Shown: positions 48,890-59,784 of the stretch, piece after piece
Numbering within the stretch: the stretch's first letter is position 1
Layout of the letters: every line of letters starts with the position of its first letter
DNA from: Tamarix chinensis
Taxonomy: Eukaryota; Streptophyta; Magnoliopsida; Caryophyllales; Tamaricaceae
Length of the DNA: 64,000 nt
Direction of reading: 5' to 3'
Assembly (NCBI GenBank): GCA_030549775.1
Contig: CM060181.1
Location: 57,087,201 to 57,151,200 of the forward strand
Program-made: the position numbers and the translations under genes
Notes under the pieces: model-generated
What the model saw: only the letters and a program-made list of their open reading frames with translations
Told to the model about the DNA's origin: nothing
Database searches by the model: none

Positions 48890-49150
48890 ACTAGTTAATT
48901 TGCTTCGTGAAACTAGTTGATCAGTTATACTAAGGAGTCATATGGTTTAGGCCAATTAGTTGATTAGTTTGTCCAGACCAAACCCTACATTTTCTCAAAA
49001 TAGTCAATTAGTTTGGGTAAGCCAGCCAAATATTTATTGACTAGTAGATCAATTTTGCTCAATTAGTCGATGGGTTTTAACAAATAGCAAGATAAATGTC
49101 ACTATATGGTCACTAGTTAATGGGTTGGACCAAGTAGTAGATCAATTTAC
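48890..49150. repeat. CGATTGG-like motif cluster (inner)
   Basis: Variants such as ACTAGTTGATCAGTT, AGTCAATTAGTTTGGG and TTAGTCGATGGGTTT. Confidence 0.6.
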
Positions 49151-50269
49151 CATATAACAACACCAAATAATCATTTTCATGTACATTAGAATTTTATATC
49201 ATTATCATACAACAATGGAACATATTCTAACACTACATAACACATTTTTAGCTTCTTTTATTTGCATATTTCATCATTAATCAACACAACCAAATCTTTA
49301 TTCAAGATTTATACTTTTAACTCAAAATGTGCAATCTAACTATCAAAATAAAGTTTTGTGAGCTATGTATTCATGACAACATATAATGCTAAATTTATAA
49401 CGTTCTACAACATGCAAGTTTACTTATCGCCTATTTTAGATGAAAAATAACTTACTTGATGAAGGTAAAATTATCCTTAAACAATAACACTTACCCTAAT
49501 AAATCCTTAACTTTTTAAACCTTAAGAACAACAAGTTCTAACTCATAAATTTGTAAATACCTTTAACAGATTCAAACTTGGAACAGAAAAGAAAAAAAAT
49601 GAAGATACAACAACATCCAAAATGAAAAATAACAGCTACTTGGCCAAACTACTTAAATAATTCTTAAATCTAACGATCTCTTACTTAATAATTAAAATAA
49701 GAGGGAGCTAGAGAAAGGATCAGAGGAGTGAAAGGAATTTGATTGTAAGGTTTTAAGAGAAAAAGAAAGAACGTGAATGATAGAGGTTAGTACTTTGATG
49801 GCTAATATAAAGGTGAATAAAAGAGATGGCTATGGCTATTTATAGCTAACAAATAGATATAAATCACAAATGTTGTTCAAAACATATCAAAAACCCTCTC
49901 GATCTTAAATGGTGATTTTTTAGGAGAATAGATCAATTGTTCTTGAATCTTCATATAGAAGAGGGTAAATGGAAGGTTAGCATGGAAGGAATATTGTGGT
50001 TAAACATAATCGAGTTTGAGATTAAATTAATGGTCATATAAATGTGTGGAGGAGAGAGGTGGAAGAAGATAAAACTATGGTCACCTTTCCCCTTTAATTA
50101 TCCTAATAAACTTCTTAGGTCAGCTGAGGTTATATTTTTGGGCAAAATATATTATTGAAAAGGCTAAGAATCACTCCAGAATAATTAAGCTTAGGTTAAC
50201 AAAGTTCCATATCAGTATAAGAAATTTTCTTGAAAATTTGAGATTTGAAAATATACCGAGCTGGACAAT

Positions 50270-50410
50270 GAAGTGGATCAGTTTAGCCTACCAATCGACT
50301 ATTCTATAGATCAATCAATTGGTTTTTCCCAACTAGTCGATCAATTCAGTCAAGTAAAAACCATTTTGATGAAATTATAAACTAGGCAATCAATGTATGG
50401 AACTAGTAAA
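50270..50410. repeat. CGATTGG-like motif cluster (near LTR start)
   Basis: ACCAATCGACTATTC, ATCAATCAATTGGTTT and AACTAGTCGATCAATTC in alternating orientation. Confidence 0.6.
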
Positions 50411-50727
50411 TAGATTTACCTAAAAAATTTATTTAATTAGTTTTCCTTCCTTATTTTAAATCTTATTTCCTCAAAACCAAATCATAACCTTCAATCCAAA
50501 ATCAAACACTAAAGTTGGCATACTTTATCATTTAACATATTACAGAAAGTTTAGGTATTATAGCACTAATCTCTTAAAGAGGCTGAATTCCTAAATCCTA
50601 TGAACATTCCAAAAAAAATACTTATCACATAGTAAGACACACATAAAAACAATACATCTATGAAAGAGGGTCATTACTCCCTTATAGGAAAAGAGTTATA
50701 TTAAGGGAACATGTTAAAATACTAACA

Positions 50728-51000
50728 CTAGTACTTGGCTCGAATCTCCTCCTTAGCCTCCGAGGTTGCCTCCTTGCTATCATGATGTAACCAAGGGACC
50801 TTTACCAATGGAATGGTATTTTTGTGCATCTCTCTCTTCTTTATATCCAAAATGATCACAGTTCGCTCTTCATAAGTTAAACATTCATCGAGCTTTAGTG
50901 ACTCTAATTGGATAACATGTGAAAGGTTTACAACATACGTCCTTATTTGAGATATGTGGATGACATTGTACACACGTGATAATTCCATTGGTAAGGCTAA
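50728..51000 (-). pseudogene. Polyprotein C-terminal tail of element C
   Basis: An open minus frame reads VYNVIHISQIRTYVVNLSHV, IQLESLKLDECLTYEERTVI and then IPLVKVPWLHHDSKEATSEA, KEEIRAKY. It matches the end of Tekay/Del-type gypsy polyproteins (VFHVS.LR.YV.D.SHV...E...L.E.LTYEE.PV.I.D+....+.K.IPLVKV.W..H...EATWE.E.E+R..YP), a chromodomain-like region after integrase. This 86-codon stretch is the best-preserved coding part of the element. ATW has become ATS. Confidence 0.85.
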
Positions 51001-51179
51001 ATGATAGGCTACATTGCCAACATGATCTACAATCTCATATAGTCAAATTTACCTCTAACTAAGCTTACAGTTCCTACTGAACCTTAGAACTCTTTTAGTG
51101 GGAGAGACCCTCAAAAAGACTTTGTCACCTACCTCATACTCATCTATTTGTCTTCTCAAATCTACACAGCTCTTCTACT

Positions 51180-51560
51180 AATCTTGGGCTAGTCTTATCA
51201 GATCCTGAATCAATCAAATATGTCTTATCATCTCCTTGATCATCTTGATTCCTAACACAAGCTTCCCACTAATATCATTCCAACACAAAGGACCGTGATA
51301 TTTTCTCTCATACAAGGCTTTAAAAGGTGTTATCTTGATGCTATTGATGTAACAATTTTTGTAGGAGAACTTGATCAAGACGAAAAAAATCTTCCTAACT
51401 ACCCCTAAATTCTAATAGACATGACTAAAGCATGTCTTCCAAAGTCTTATTAGTCCTTTCTGCCTAACCATATGTAGTTAGTTGAAGGTCATTACCAAAA
51501 GTAGCTTGCAACTTTTTCAACATGAACATAGAGTCTCAATCTGACATGATATCCTTAGGG
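51180..51560 (-). pseudogene. Integrase of element C, broken
   Basis: Pieces on the minus strand are KDIMSD, a stop, DSMFMLKKLQATFGNDLQLT, TYG, a stop, AERTNKTLEDML, a stop, SCLLEF and, further on, SIKITPFKALYERKYHGPLC, WNDISGKLVLGIKMIKEMIR. These correspond to gypsy integrase (SDRD..F.S.FW..L....G..L..ST..HPQTDGQSERTNQ.LEDMLR.C...F) and to the following APYEALYGRKC+.P.CW segment. Integrase inserts the cDNA into the genome. The catalytic region is interrupted by stops. Confidence 0.8.
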
Positions 51561-51904
51561 ATTCCTTTTATTCTCACATTGTGTTTTCTATTTGTGTTGA
51601 CTAGCTACTCCATCTTCCATATTGTATTCATTAGCATGAACACTACTAACTTAGTCAAATGATCCACAAAACATAGATAGAATCAAATCCACTATTGTCC
51701 CTTAGAAGACCAACCACAAAGTTAATTGACATGCTATCCTACTTCCACTCAAGAACTACTAGTGGTTACGCTAACCCTACTAGTCTCTTATGCTTGATTT
51801 TGGCCTTCTGACAAGTCAAACTTTAAGGAATGAACTCTACCACTTCTCACTTCTTACCCGAACACCAATATACCTTCTTTAGATCCTTATATAACTTGTC
51901 TCTT

Positions 51905-52147
51905 CTAGGGTAGATGTAATAAGGAGTACAATGTCCTTTTTAGGGATTCTTCTCTTAAGGTTAATACATCCCAGTGGTACACACCACCTACTTCAATATA
52001 TAATACTATCGTCCCGTGGATTTGAAATCCTTTAGCTCTACCTTTTACAATACTGGTCCAATTCCTCTTGTGGTTAAAATCACTAAGTTTATTAGCTCGT
52101 ATCTCCTCTTGAAGTATCGTTATATATTTTAAAACCAATAGACACAC
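51905..52147 (-). pseudogene. RNase H to integrase linker of element C
   Basis: An open frame reads LKYITILQEEIRANKLSDFN, HKRNWTSIVKGRAKGFQIHG, TIVLYIEVGGVYHWDVLTLR and EESLKRTLYSLLHL. It parallels the gypsy stretch (..L.ERI.EAQ..D..L..I...V..GKA.GF.IH.DG.L.F.GR+CVP....LR..IL.EAH.S.Y), just before the integrase zinc finger. The RNase H part toward 52450 is too eroded to define. Confidence 0.75.
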
Positions 52148-52499
52148 TCAAAAACATGAGCATTGGGGATAAAGTCAAGCTTTTCTTTAACTGCTCAAAA
52201 TCTTCACTACTCTTCTCATCTTATTGAAAAAGCATAGCCTTTTTTAATGAGTCAATAATTACCCTATATTAGAGAAGTTTAGCTAAAACCAATTGTAGTA
52301 ACCAGCCAATCCCAAAAATTTGCACAACTTCTAGATTAATGTAGGTGCTAGCCACTTACAAATGGCTTCAATGTTGGTAGGATCGACTAGCACTTCTTCC
52401 TTATAGATTACATGTCTAAGGAAAGCCACTAGATCTATCTAAAAAATCTCACTTTGAGAGTTTAATGTATAGTTAGTATGATCTAAATAAAGCCAAACT

Positions 52500-53050
52500 C
52501 TACCTTAAATTCTCCTCATACATTTCTTGATTATTGGAGTGGATGAGGATGTCATCGATGAACACTATGTCAAACTGATCCAAGAATAATTGAAATATCT
52601 GGTTCGTAAGGGACATTAAAATTGTTGGTGCATTAGTGAATTTGAAAGGCATTACTATGAAATCATAATGGTTATATCTTTTCAAAAATTTAGTCTTAGA
52701 TATGATGTACTCTACTCTCCCTTATTAATGGTAGATTAACTAAAGATCAATCTAGGAGAACACCTTGGCTCTATTGAGATGACTGAATAGGTCATCAATC
52801 CTTGTTAAGGGGTAGTAGTTCTTTACCATGAGTTGATTGAACCCTTAGTAATTGATGCGCAATCTCAAGCACCCATCCTTCTTCTTCAAAAATAGGACTA
52901 GTAGTCCCCATAGTGATATGTTGGGTCAGATGTATCTCTTTCCCAACAACTCCTCTAAACGACACTTGAGCTCTTTTATCTTCTTAGTTACCATACGATA
53001 AGGGGGCTCAGATATTAGCTCTATCCGTAGCAACAAGTCCAAAATAAACT
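52500..53050 (-). pseudogene. Reverse transcriptase of element C, degenerate
   Basis: From the 5' side the minus strand reads ISEPPYRMVTKKIKELKCRL, EELLGKRYI, LVLFLKKKDGCLRLRINY, NQLMVKNYYPLTRIDDLFSH and LNRAKVFS. The open frame 52685-52500 follows with RYNHYDFIVMPFKFTNAPTI and FDIVFIDDILIHSNNQE. These are the successive conserved blocks of plant gypsy reverse transcriptase, including the catalytic DD pair within FIDD (usually YIDD or FIDD). It would copy element RNA into DNA. Stops after FS and RYI and small frame changes make it inactive. Confidence 0.88.
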
Positions 53051-53089
53051 CTACTTCTAAAATTAGTTACATTCTCAAAATCTACTCAG

Positions 53090-53400
53090 AGAATATGTTA
53101 GGGCCATTACTCTCTACTTCAATGGGGTCTCAACTACTATGATGTCTTTGAAACTACATAAGAAAAGCGGATATTCTTTGAAAATAAGGTTGCTAATCAT
53201 GATAGCTGACATGACCTTTAAGGAAGGGTTAGGTTCACACTTCCCATATGAAATCCTAACACCATTTAGTCCTCATAGAACCACATAGTCATATCTAAAA
53301 TCAATCATTACTTACGACATTCCCAACACATTTATTCTAATGATAACATCAAAATCACATAACTCAAGTTCTATAAGCTCCAATGTAAATTCTATTCACT
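53090..53400 (-). pseudogene. Protease to reverse-transcriptase linker of element C
   Basis: The minus strand has ELCDFDVIIRINVLGMS, a stop, VMIDFRYDYVVL, a stop, GLNGVRIS and then SLKVMSAIMISNLIFKEYPL. DFDVI.GM+WL and the following I.C..+.V.F..P block are the end of gypsy protease and its linker. The active-site triad itself is not visible upstream. Confidence 0.65.
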
Positions 53401-53889
53401 AACTACCAAAGCCACTCCTCCATAGAACTTAGAACATGCAATCCTATCCCTAGAAGGAAACAAAAAAGAAGTGGAAATAATACTAGAAGGATTCAATGTA
53501 GCTCCAGCTATAAATTGGGATGATGATCCCTAACTCTCCTCAAATAATCCTTCAGAGCTAGTGCAGCAGCTGGCACTAGTAGTGGTTGTCATGCATGAAT
53601 CTCACCATCCACAAAAAACCTTGATAGTCTCAATAAATGCCTCAATGAGCATGTAATGCCTGTTAACAATCATCGATTCCTAATAAGTAGAATTAATTAG
53701 GACATAGTTAATTTATTGAGTACCAAGACTCACAGAACATATTATCATAGGGATTATCTATAGCATATTCCTAATCATTCTGGCTCATAGACATTTTAGG
53801 TTTAGAAATACTTAAAGTTGGAGAAAACAAATCTGAAGGGAAAAGATTTCAAATCATGTTCAAGACCATCTTTTGGTATCAACTTAAAC
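53401..53889. other. Eroded 5' internal region of element C
   Basis: The place where gag would lie. No gag core or zinc knuckle is recognised, so most of gag seems deleted. The plus frame at 53818-54033 is not a gene; it overlaps the leader repeat. Confidence 0.4.
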
Positions 53890-54204
53890 AACTTTGAAAA
53901 TGACATAGTTTTAAGAAAATTGAACTTCAACTATCATCTAATGGTCTATCTCATAATTTTACAAAAAACAACACTGGTCGATGATTTATATTATAATTTT
54001 ATGAAAACAACATACCTTATTGGTAACTTATAATCAAAATAATAATAAAACAATCATTGACAAATTGCAAGGGTTATCATAAGACTCAAAATAATATTAT
54101 CACCATTAGTAAATTTACAATATCTTCAGTTGTTTCAAATGTTGTCACATAAGAGTACCAATGGCAAACCATTTATATGAAATAGAGGATGTTACATCAT
54201 AACA
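53890..54204 (-). repeat. Element C 5' leader, copy next to the 5' LTR
   Basis: Lies immediately downstream (minus) of the 5' LTR and is duplicated at 46916-47230. No recognisable tRNA primer site remains at the LTR edge. Confidence 0.6.
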
Positions 54205-55929
54205 ACCTAATTTTTGACTAAAAAAATTTTATTTTTTAAAATAGTTTTGAGTTGGAAAGTACTAAAAATATCTTAGGAAAAACGGGGTGTTATCACTATA
54301 CCTAACAATAAAAAGACGTCAACTGTCTATCCCATATTAGATGTAAGGATAAAACTAAACCAACGAAATTAAAATAGAGTGCGTAAACTTAAGTTATATA
54401 AATATTTAAATTATTGTTTACGAACTAAGGCCATGATGCTCCCTAATATAGTCAAATATAAGTCGAATAATAGGCTAAGAAATCAAGGATATAAAGGTAG
54501 GAAACATGGAGTAGTAGAAAACTAATTAGCGCATGACCCTAAAAAATAATTATCTATCACAGACCCTAAAAAGTCATCCACATTCCATGTTCTCAAGCCC
54601 TAAATCAATGTTGAGGTAGGCCTACTACTAGCCATACCCAAAAAACCTACATATGGCCCTGTGAGATGAGTAGGTGACCGTGCAAATGGGTACATCAATA
54701 CACTACATAGTGTGTAAGCCAAGTTACATTTTCATTGGAGTCATAAGCATACTAGGTTCTATCACATCATGAAATTATTACTTGACATGCATCAAGCCAA
54801 TCTCATATAATTAAGTGTACTTATGCATCTAGATTCACTATTATGCATATCTCAAGAATTCTCATTTTCTTAGTAAAATATAATAGGTAGTCACTCCCTT
54901 GTGCTTAGTAGATTATCCAGGTAAACACTAGGGTTTATTTCCTAATTTAATTAATCAATTAGGTTATACCATTTCCTCATCCTTCTACTTATATAGGTCA
55001 TTAGCTAGTCAATTATGCCAATTATTAACTAGTTATTGATTTAAATCATTATCAAAGTTTTTATTAAACTTTTACCTTTATAACCATCCAACATTAGTTC
55101 AAATTATTATCTAATTATTAATCATCGAGTGATGGATTTTGTATTGCCCCATGGTATTACATACCATATAATCCTATCAAAAACAAAGGACATAAGGTGA
55201 AGCCCAAAGCTAATAACCACAATAGATAAAATTTTATGTCGAAACCAACCACAATAGACATAAGTCTAAGATGAAGCCAACCACAATGGACATAAGTCTA
55301 GGCCAAAGACAACCACTAAGGTAACTACACCCTTTATAATCAATAGCCCTTAGTAAATCTTTAGTGTCTAGATTATGTAAGGCACTGGGATCAACCAAGA
55401 TCTTACCCAAAGGCAAAACCTGAAGGCATCAATAAACTCCCATAAGTTGACTAATGCCCGGTAGCTTATTGAAGATTGGGTAACCCAAATTTGTACACAT
55501 CTCAATTATCTTTCCCTTTACGTGATTAATACATTATTGATGAGATTATATGATCACACAAAGTCCATACAAAGAGCAGTTAAGACAATCTCATTTTTTT
55601 CCCATGTTAATCCTTTCCATCATCCATCAACTTTTAGTTTTTTTTTTATGCTAGTTCAATGTTAATCATGACCATTATATCATTTCATTCAAGCATATGC
55701 CATGCTTTATTAATCTTTTTCACAATATTTTCACGTTTTTTATGGGATACACCCATTAAACCTTTATAATACTCATTAAGTATGTCATGAATCATAGTCT
55801 AGTCAATCTATTCATCATGTCATTAGTTCATGATAATATTTTTATTTTGTCCCTTTAATAATAATAAAATAATCCAATCCATAGCCTAAAAGCATAACTA
55901 AACAAAAAGGAACCAAATCACACAAACCA

Positions 55930-56230
55930 ACCAAACTAGTCAATTGATTTAGTCGAACTGGATGATTAATTGCACCTACTAATTAATTAGTTTGGGCTAA
56001 CCAGTCGATTGGCCTAGCTTGACTAAACACCAATTTTTCTCAAAACGGTCAATCGGTTTAGATAAAGTAGTCAATTGATTCTAGCCCAAAAGTTTATGGG
56101 TTTAAATAAAGATCACGATCAAGGTCTCTATAGGCTCACCACTCGATGGGTTAGGTCAGCTAGTCAACTATTTTAGGAACCAATCGATTAATTTGACCTA
56201 ACTAGTCAATCAGTTTTCCCTATAATAGTA
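55930..56230. repeat. CGATTGG-like motif cluster (inner)
   Basis: Variants such as AGTCAATTGATTTAG, CCAGTCGATTGGCC and CCAATCGATTAATTTGACC. Confidence 0.65.
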
Positions 56231-57299
56231 TAAAATAATATTTTCATGTAGATTAAGCTTATAAACATTTATCATACAATATCAGGACATATTCTAACAC
56301 CATATAAGACATTTTTAACTTATTTTAATTATACATTTCATCAATAACTATCACCACCTAATCTTTCTGCAAGATTAGTACTTTTCATTCAAAATGTACA
56401 ATATGAACATCTAACTCTAGTTCTTTAAGCTATATAGTCAAGCCAACATGTAATGCCAAACTAAAGAGTTCCACAACATGTAAAGTTTACTCCTCATCAA
56501 CTATAGAAGTAAGAATAACTTGATTAAAGTGGAAAAAACTTTCCTTAAAAAAGGACACCCAACCTGTATAATCCTTAAAAATAATAAGTTTTAGCTCACA
56601 AATTTGTAAATGACTTTTACAAACTCAAACTTGAAATGGAAAGGAAATAAATGAACATACCACACCTCAAAGAAAAGACATTGGCTACTCAGCTGAACCA
56701 ATCAACCTTTTTCCTATATCTAACTCTTTCTTATGAATAATTAAAATAATAAAGAGTAGGAGAATGGATTAGAGGAGTGAAATAACTTTGACTTTAAGGT
56801 GTAAGGTGAAAAATTGAGTAGGTAAATACTAGATAGTATTATATTTCAATTTCCGTAAAAAATTCCTAATTCTTACTATTTGAATTTAAGTTAAATAAAC
56901 AAATTTCATCTAAGATACATTAACCTACACTTTAGCCTCAAATTTTAATTTATGGAGGAGTGCAAATCAATTAATGAAGAAATGAAATAAATAAGAGGGA
57001 AGATGGAAGGTTAGCATGGGAGGAACATGGTAATTAAATAGAATTTAGTTTGAAATTAAAGCAATGGTCTATGCAATGTGCAAAGGAGAGGGATGGAAGA
57101 AGAAAGAACTGAGGTCATTCCCCCCTCAATTGTCCTAATAGACTTCTCAGGTCAATTTAGGTTATATTTTTAGGAAAATGCATTATGAAAAAGGCTAAGA
57201 ATCTTTTAGGAATAATTTGGCATAGGTAAATAAAGTTCCATTTTGGTATAAGAAATTTTCCTAAAAAATTGAGTTTCAAACATATACCCATCTTGACAA

Positions 57300-57430
57300 A
57301 CCATTCAACCTATTTGGCTTACTAATCGAGTGTTCTACAAACTAAAAAATTAGTTTCCTCAATCAGTCAATCAGTTTGGTCAAGTAAACACCATTTTGCT
57401 GACATATCAAACCAATCGATTGGTTCATGG
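57300..57430. repeat. CGATTGG-like motif cluster (near LTR start)
   Basis: AATCAGTCAATCAGTTTGG, ACCAATCGATTGGTTC and related words. Confidence 0.6.
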
Positions 57431-57591
57431 AACTAATTAATTTTTTTGCCTGAAAAACTTATTTAATTTAGTTTTCTAGCCTCATTTCAAATATAAATTC
57501 CTCAAACCAAATCATAATCTCAAATCCAATATCAAACACCTAAGTTGGCATAATTTCTTATTCAACACTTTATAAAATGATTAGGGTATTA

Positions 57592-59784
57592 CATATATAA
57601 CCAAATCTTATCAACAAGGATCGTTAGTGACTTTTACTAAAGATATAAATTATAACAAATTCATCAATTATTATAAATTTAAAAATTTACATTTAGGAAA
57701 ATTGTAAAATGGTAGAAAAATAAAACTAGTTGAGTAAGCTTCATCTTTGATTCTCCCTACATATGTAAATTGTGGTAAAGCTTTATTAATAAGGGATACA
57801 TGATAAACTTGTATATTGTTATAGAAGGGGCCAATTTCTTAGGTTGTTGTAGTCCATTCATTAAGCAATATTTTTGAGTAAAAAAAGGTTAAGATCAAGC
57901 AGGAATTGAGGCTAGATTGGATTTTTATTTTCACCAAAATAATGAACAAGATTATCGAGGTGATCATATTAGTGATGAAAGTAGATTTTTCACTATAAAT
58001 TTCTAAAATGATATAAATTTCAAAGTTACTATTGCTATATATATAGTTATTCTTTCACATTTTTCTCCCCTCTTTTTCATTATTTGTGAGTATTATCCCT
58101 CTCTAGTGTCTGTGATTATCTACTATAGTTTCCCTTCCTTCTCACTTAATATCTTTAAACTTCATTCATTCCTTTTTTCTCATTATTTGTTAGGATAATA
58201 TACCTAAAACTATTAACTTCACCTATAGATATCATCATGACTCCTAAAATTTCAATTAGTGGAAGCATGCAACTTTACAAGCAATATAACACTTATGTCA
58301 TGTGTGGATTTCCCGTTGCTTCACCTATCAATCCTGACAACCATCTTTGTCAATTCCTTAATTTCATAAAGGACCTTTTTTGGAAAAATCTAACTAATTC
58401 TTAATGTTTCTCTATTTCCAAATGTTCATCCATATCTACGTCTTTGTTATGCTTCGTTAAATTTTCTTTATCCTTGGCAATCCCTTGTCCGCTAACTCCT
58501 CTTCATTTCTACAACTTTTTTGACTCTTGTTTGCCCATTATTATCATTGAAACTTTCTAACATGACATAAACACTCTTCTTCCCGTTAATATCTCATATT
58601 CCCAACTTGAGAAACATTGTACAAAGCATTACTTTCCTTATTTCCTTACTCTAAATACACCATCACTGTCGAACATGGTTAATAGCCTGCTAAGTAGGTG
58701 CATTTCCTTTCAAGTAGAATTTCTATACACTAGCATTCATTTTCCTTTGCATCTTTTTACAAAATTATTCCTCCAAACATATTACCTTTGTCAAACATAG
58801 TTCAATCCTATTACTTAGAGAATGATAATAAGATTTTTCTACGAGTGATGTTTATTTAAGGTTTCACCTATAATGGACCACTTTAGGCATTTTCTTAATT
58901 TCCTAAGTCACCCTTAGGTTTTGGGCTTCTAATCCATTCAAATTAAGGGCGGAGGAATTTGAATATGCAACCTTGCTCTTACACAAAAAAGTGGAAGTAA
59001 CAGTATGATGTGGGATCATCCAACACCCATTTTATATTTCTTATAAAAGTTTTGGTTATTTTATCCTCTTTTCTTACACAACTCAAGAAGGCTACTTTGT
59101 AGCTATTTTTCTCTTAAGGATTTAAAATACGATATTCATACAATATTGATATAAATTGAAGATAGTTTTATAAAAGGATGTTTAATATTGATCCTAATAA
59201 TATTGAAGGCATCATCCTTTTATTTCTATCATTCATGGGATAAGGAGTTGCAGATTAAACTTCAATAAAACAAGCGAATCATCGAGTTCATCATACAAGC
59301 AGGGTAAAGAACATATTGAGTATCAAGGAACAAGTTATAAAATGAAATTATTTCAATTACCCAAATAAATATTTCAATTATTTCAAGGAAAATAGATTTG
59401 ATGATATTCTTGGTTATTAATGTTTCTATGTTTGAAGATTTCACACTCTTATTATTGGTGTAAAATTAACATGCTAAAAAAAGGTTTCACCTAGGTTGAA
59501 TTGGAGTCATGTAAGCCATGTATAATACCACCAAACCACTATTGGATTTGTTTCAGCTCCATCGAGAGGGCTTAAGTGTTACATAAAGTAAAGGAATTCA
59601 CCTTGCTGAAGCAGCCAAGAAAAAAAGTCAGCTAACAATGAATTCCAAGCTAAGTCTATAAGCCTTTGATATTTGGAAAGATTTAGCACAAATTTTTCAG
59701 GGGAGAAGGATAAAGTGGTAGTGCCTTTCTTGCCATCAATTTAGTATTTCATTCAATTAACAAAAAAATTTTTGGAGTAGCTTG
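57592..59784 (+). other. Inter-element region with protein-like fragments
   Basis: Between element C and the next L2 LTR. On the plus strand a short open frame (58232-58404) begins MTPKISISGSMQLYKQYNTY and ends at a stop after FWKNLTNS; I do not recognise it. It precedes the gag-like segment at 58675-58847. The minus frame at 59262-59444 is unremarkable. The region may be the remains of an element in plus orientation, opposite to C. Confidence 0.35.
58675..58847 (+). pseudogene. Fragment resembling the putative gypsy-type transposon domain (PF04195-like)
   Basis: The plus frame reads MVNSLLSRCISFQVEFLYTS, IHFPLHLFTKLFLQTYYLCQ, T, a stop, FNPIT, a stop, RMIIRFFYE and a stop. The pattern (F.+PLHPF...+L..Y.LAP.QL.PN.WR.+.GF) is that of the plant domain called putative gypsy type transposon, found in gag-like parts of plant retroelements. 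Two internal stops, one replacing the conserved Trp before Arg, show decay. The identification rests on spacing and a few residues, so it is tentative. Confidence 0.4.

Larger units (their letters stand above)
47231..50562 (-). repeat. Element C 3' LTR (L2)
   Basis: About 3.3 kb, colinear with 54205-57591. Shared words include CATGCATCAAGCCAA, GGTAGACTAA-like, TAGCTAATTGAGGAT, TTTACGTGATTA and AGTTGGCATA near the right edge. Two motif clusters lie at 48890-49150 and 50270-50410. Confidence 0.75.
47231..57591 (-). mobile_element. Ty3/gypsy element C, two LTRs and degenerate pol
   Basis: Two colinear L2 LTRs (47231-50562 and 54205-57591) flank 3.6 kb carrying, on the minus strand and in the order expected from the 5' side (high coordinates), protease linker, reverse transcriptase, RNase H/integrase linker, integrase and C-terminal tail. 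The LTRs start TGTAATACCC-like and end in TTGTTATGA or TTGCTACA-like sequence. Gag is not recognisable. The LTR copies are strongly diverged by eye and every domain has stops, so the insertion is old. The tail sequence is of the Tekay/Del kind, by resemblance only. Confidence 0.8.
54205..57591 (-). repeat. Element C 5' LTR (L2)
   Basis: About 3.4 kb. The plus-strand right edge GATTAGGGTATTACA is the reverse complement of the LTR start TGTAATACCCTAATC. The left edge has ATAACAACCTAATTTTT. Motif clusters lie at 55930-56230 and 57300-57430. Confidence 0.78.

Noticed and set aside
53818..54033. 71-codon plus-strand frame
   Set aside because: It overlaps the duplicated element C leader, whose second copy (46916-47230) does not keep the frame open.
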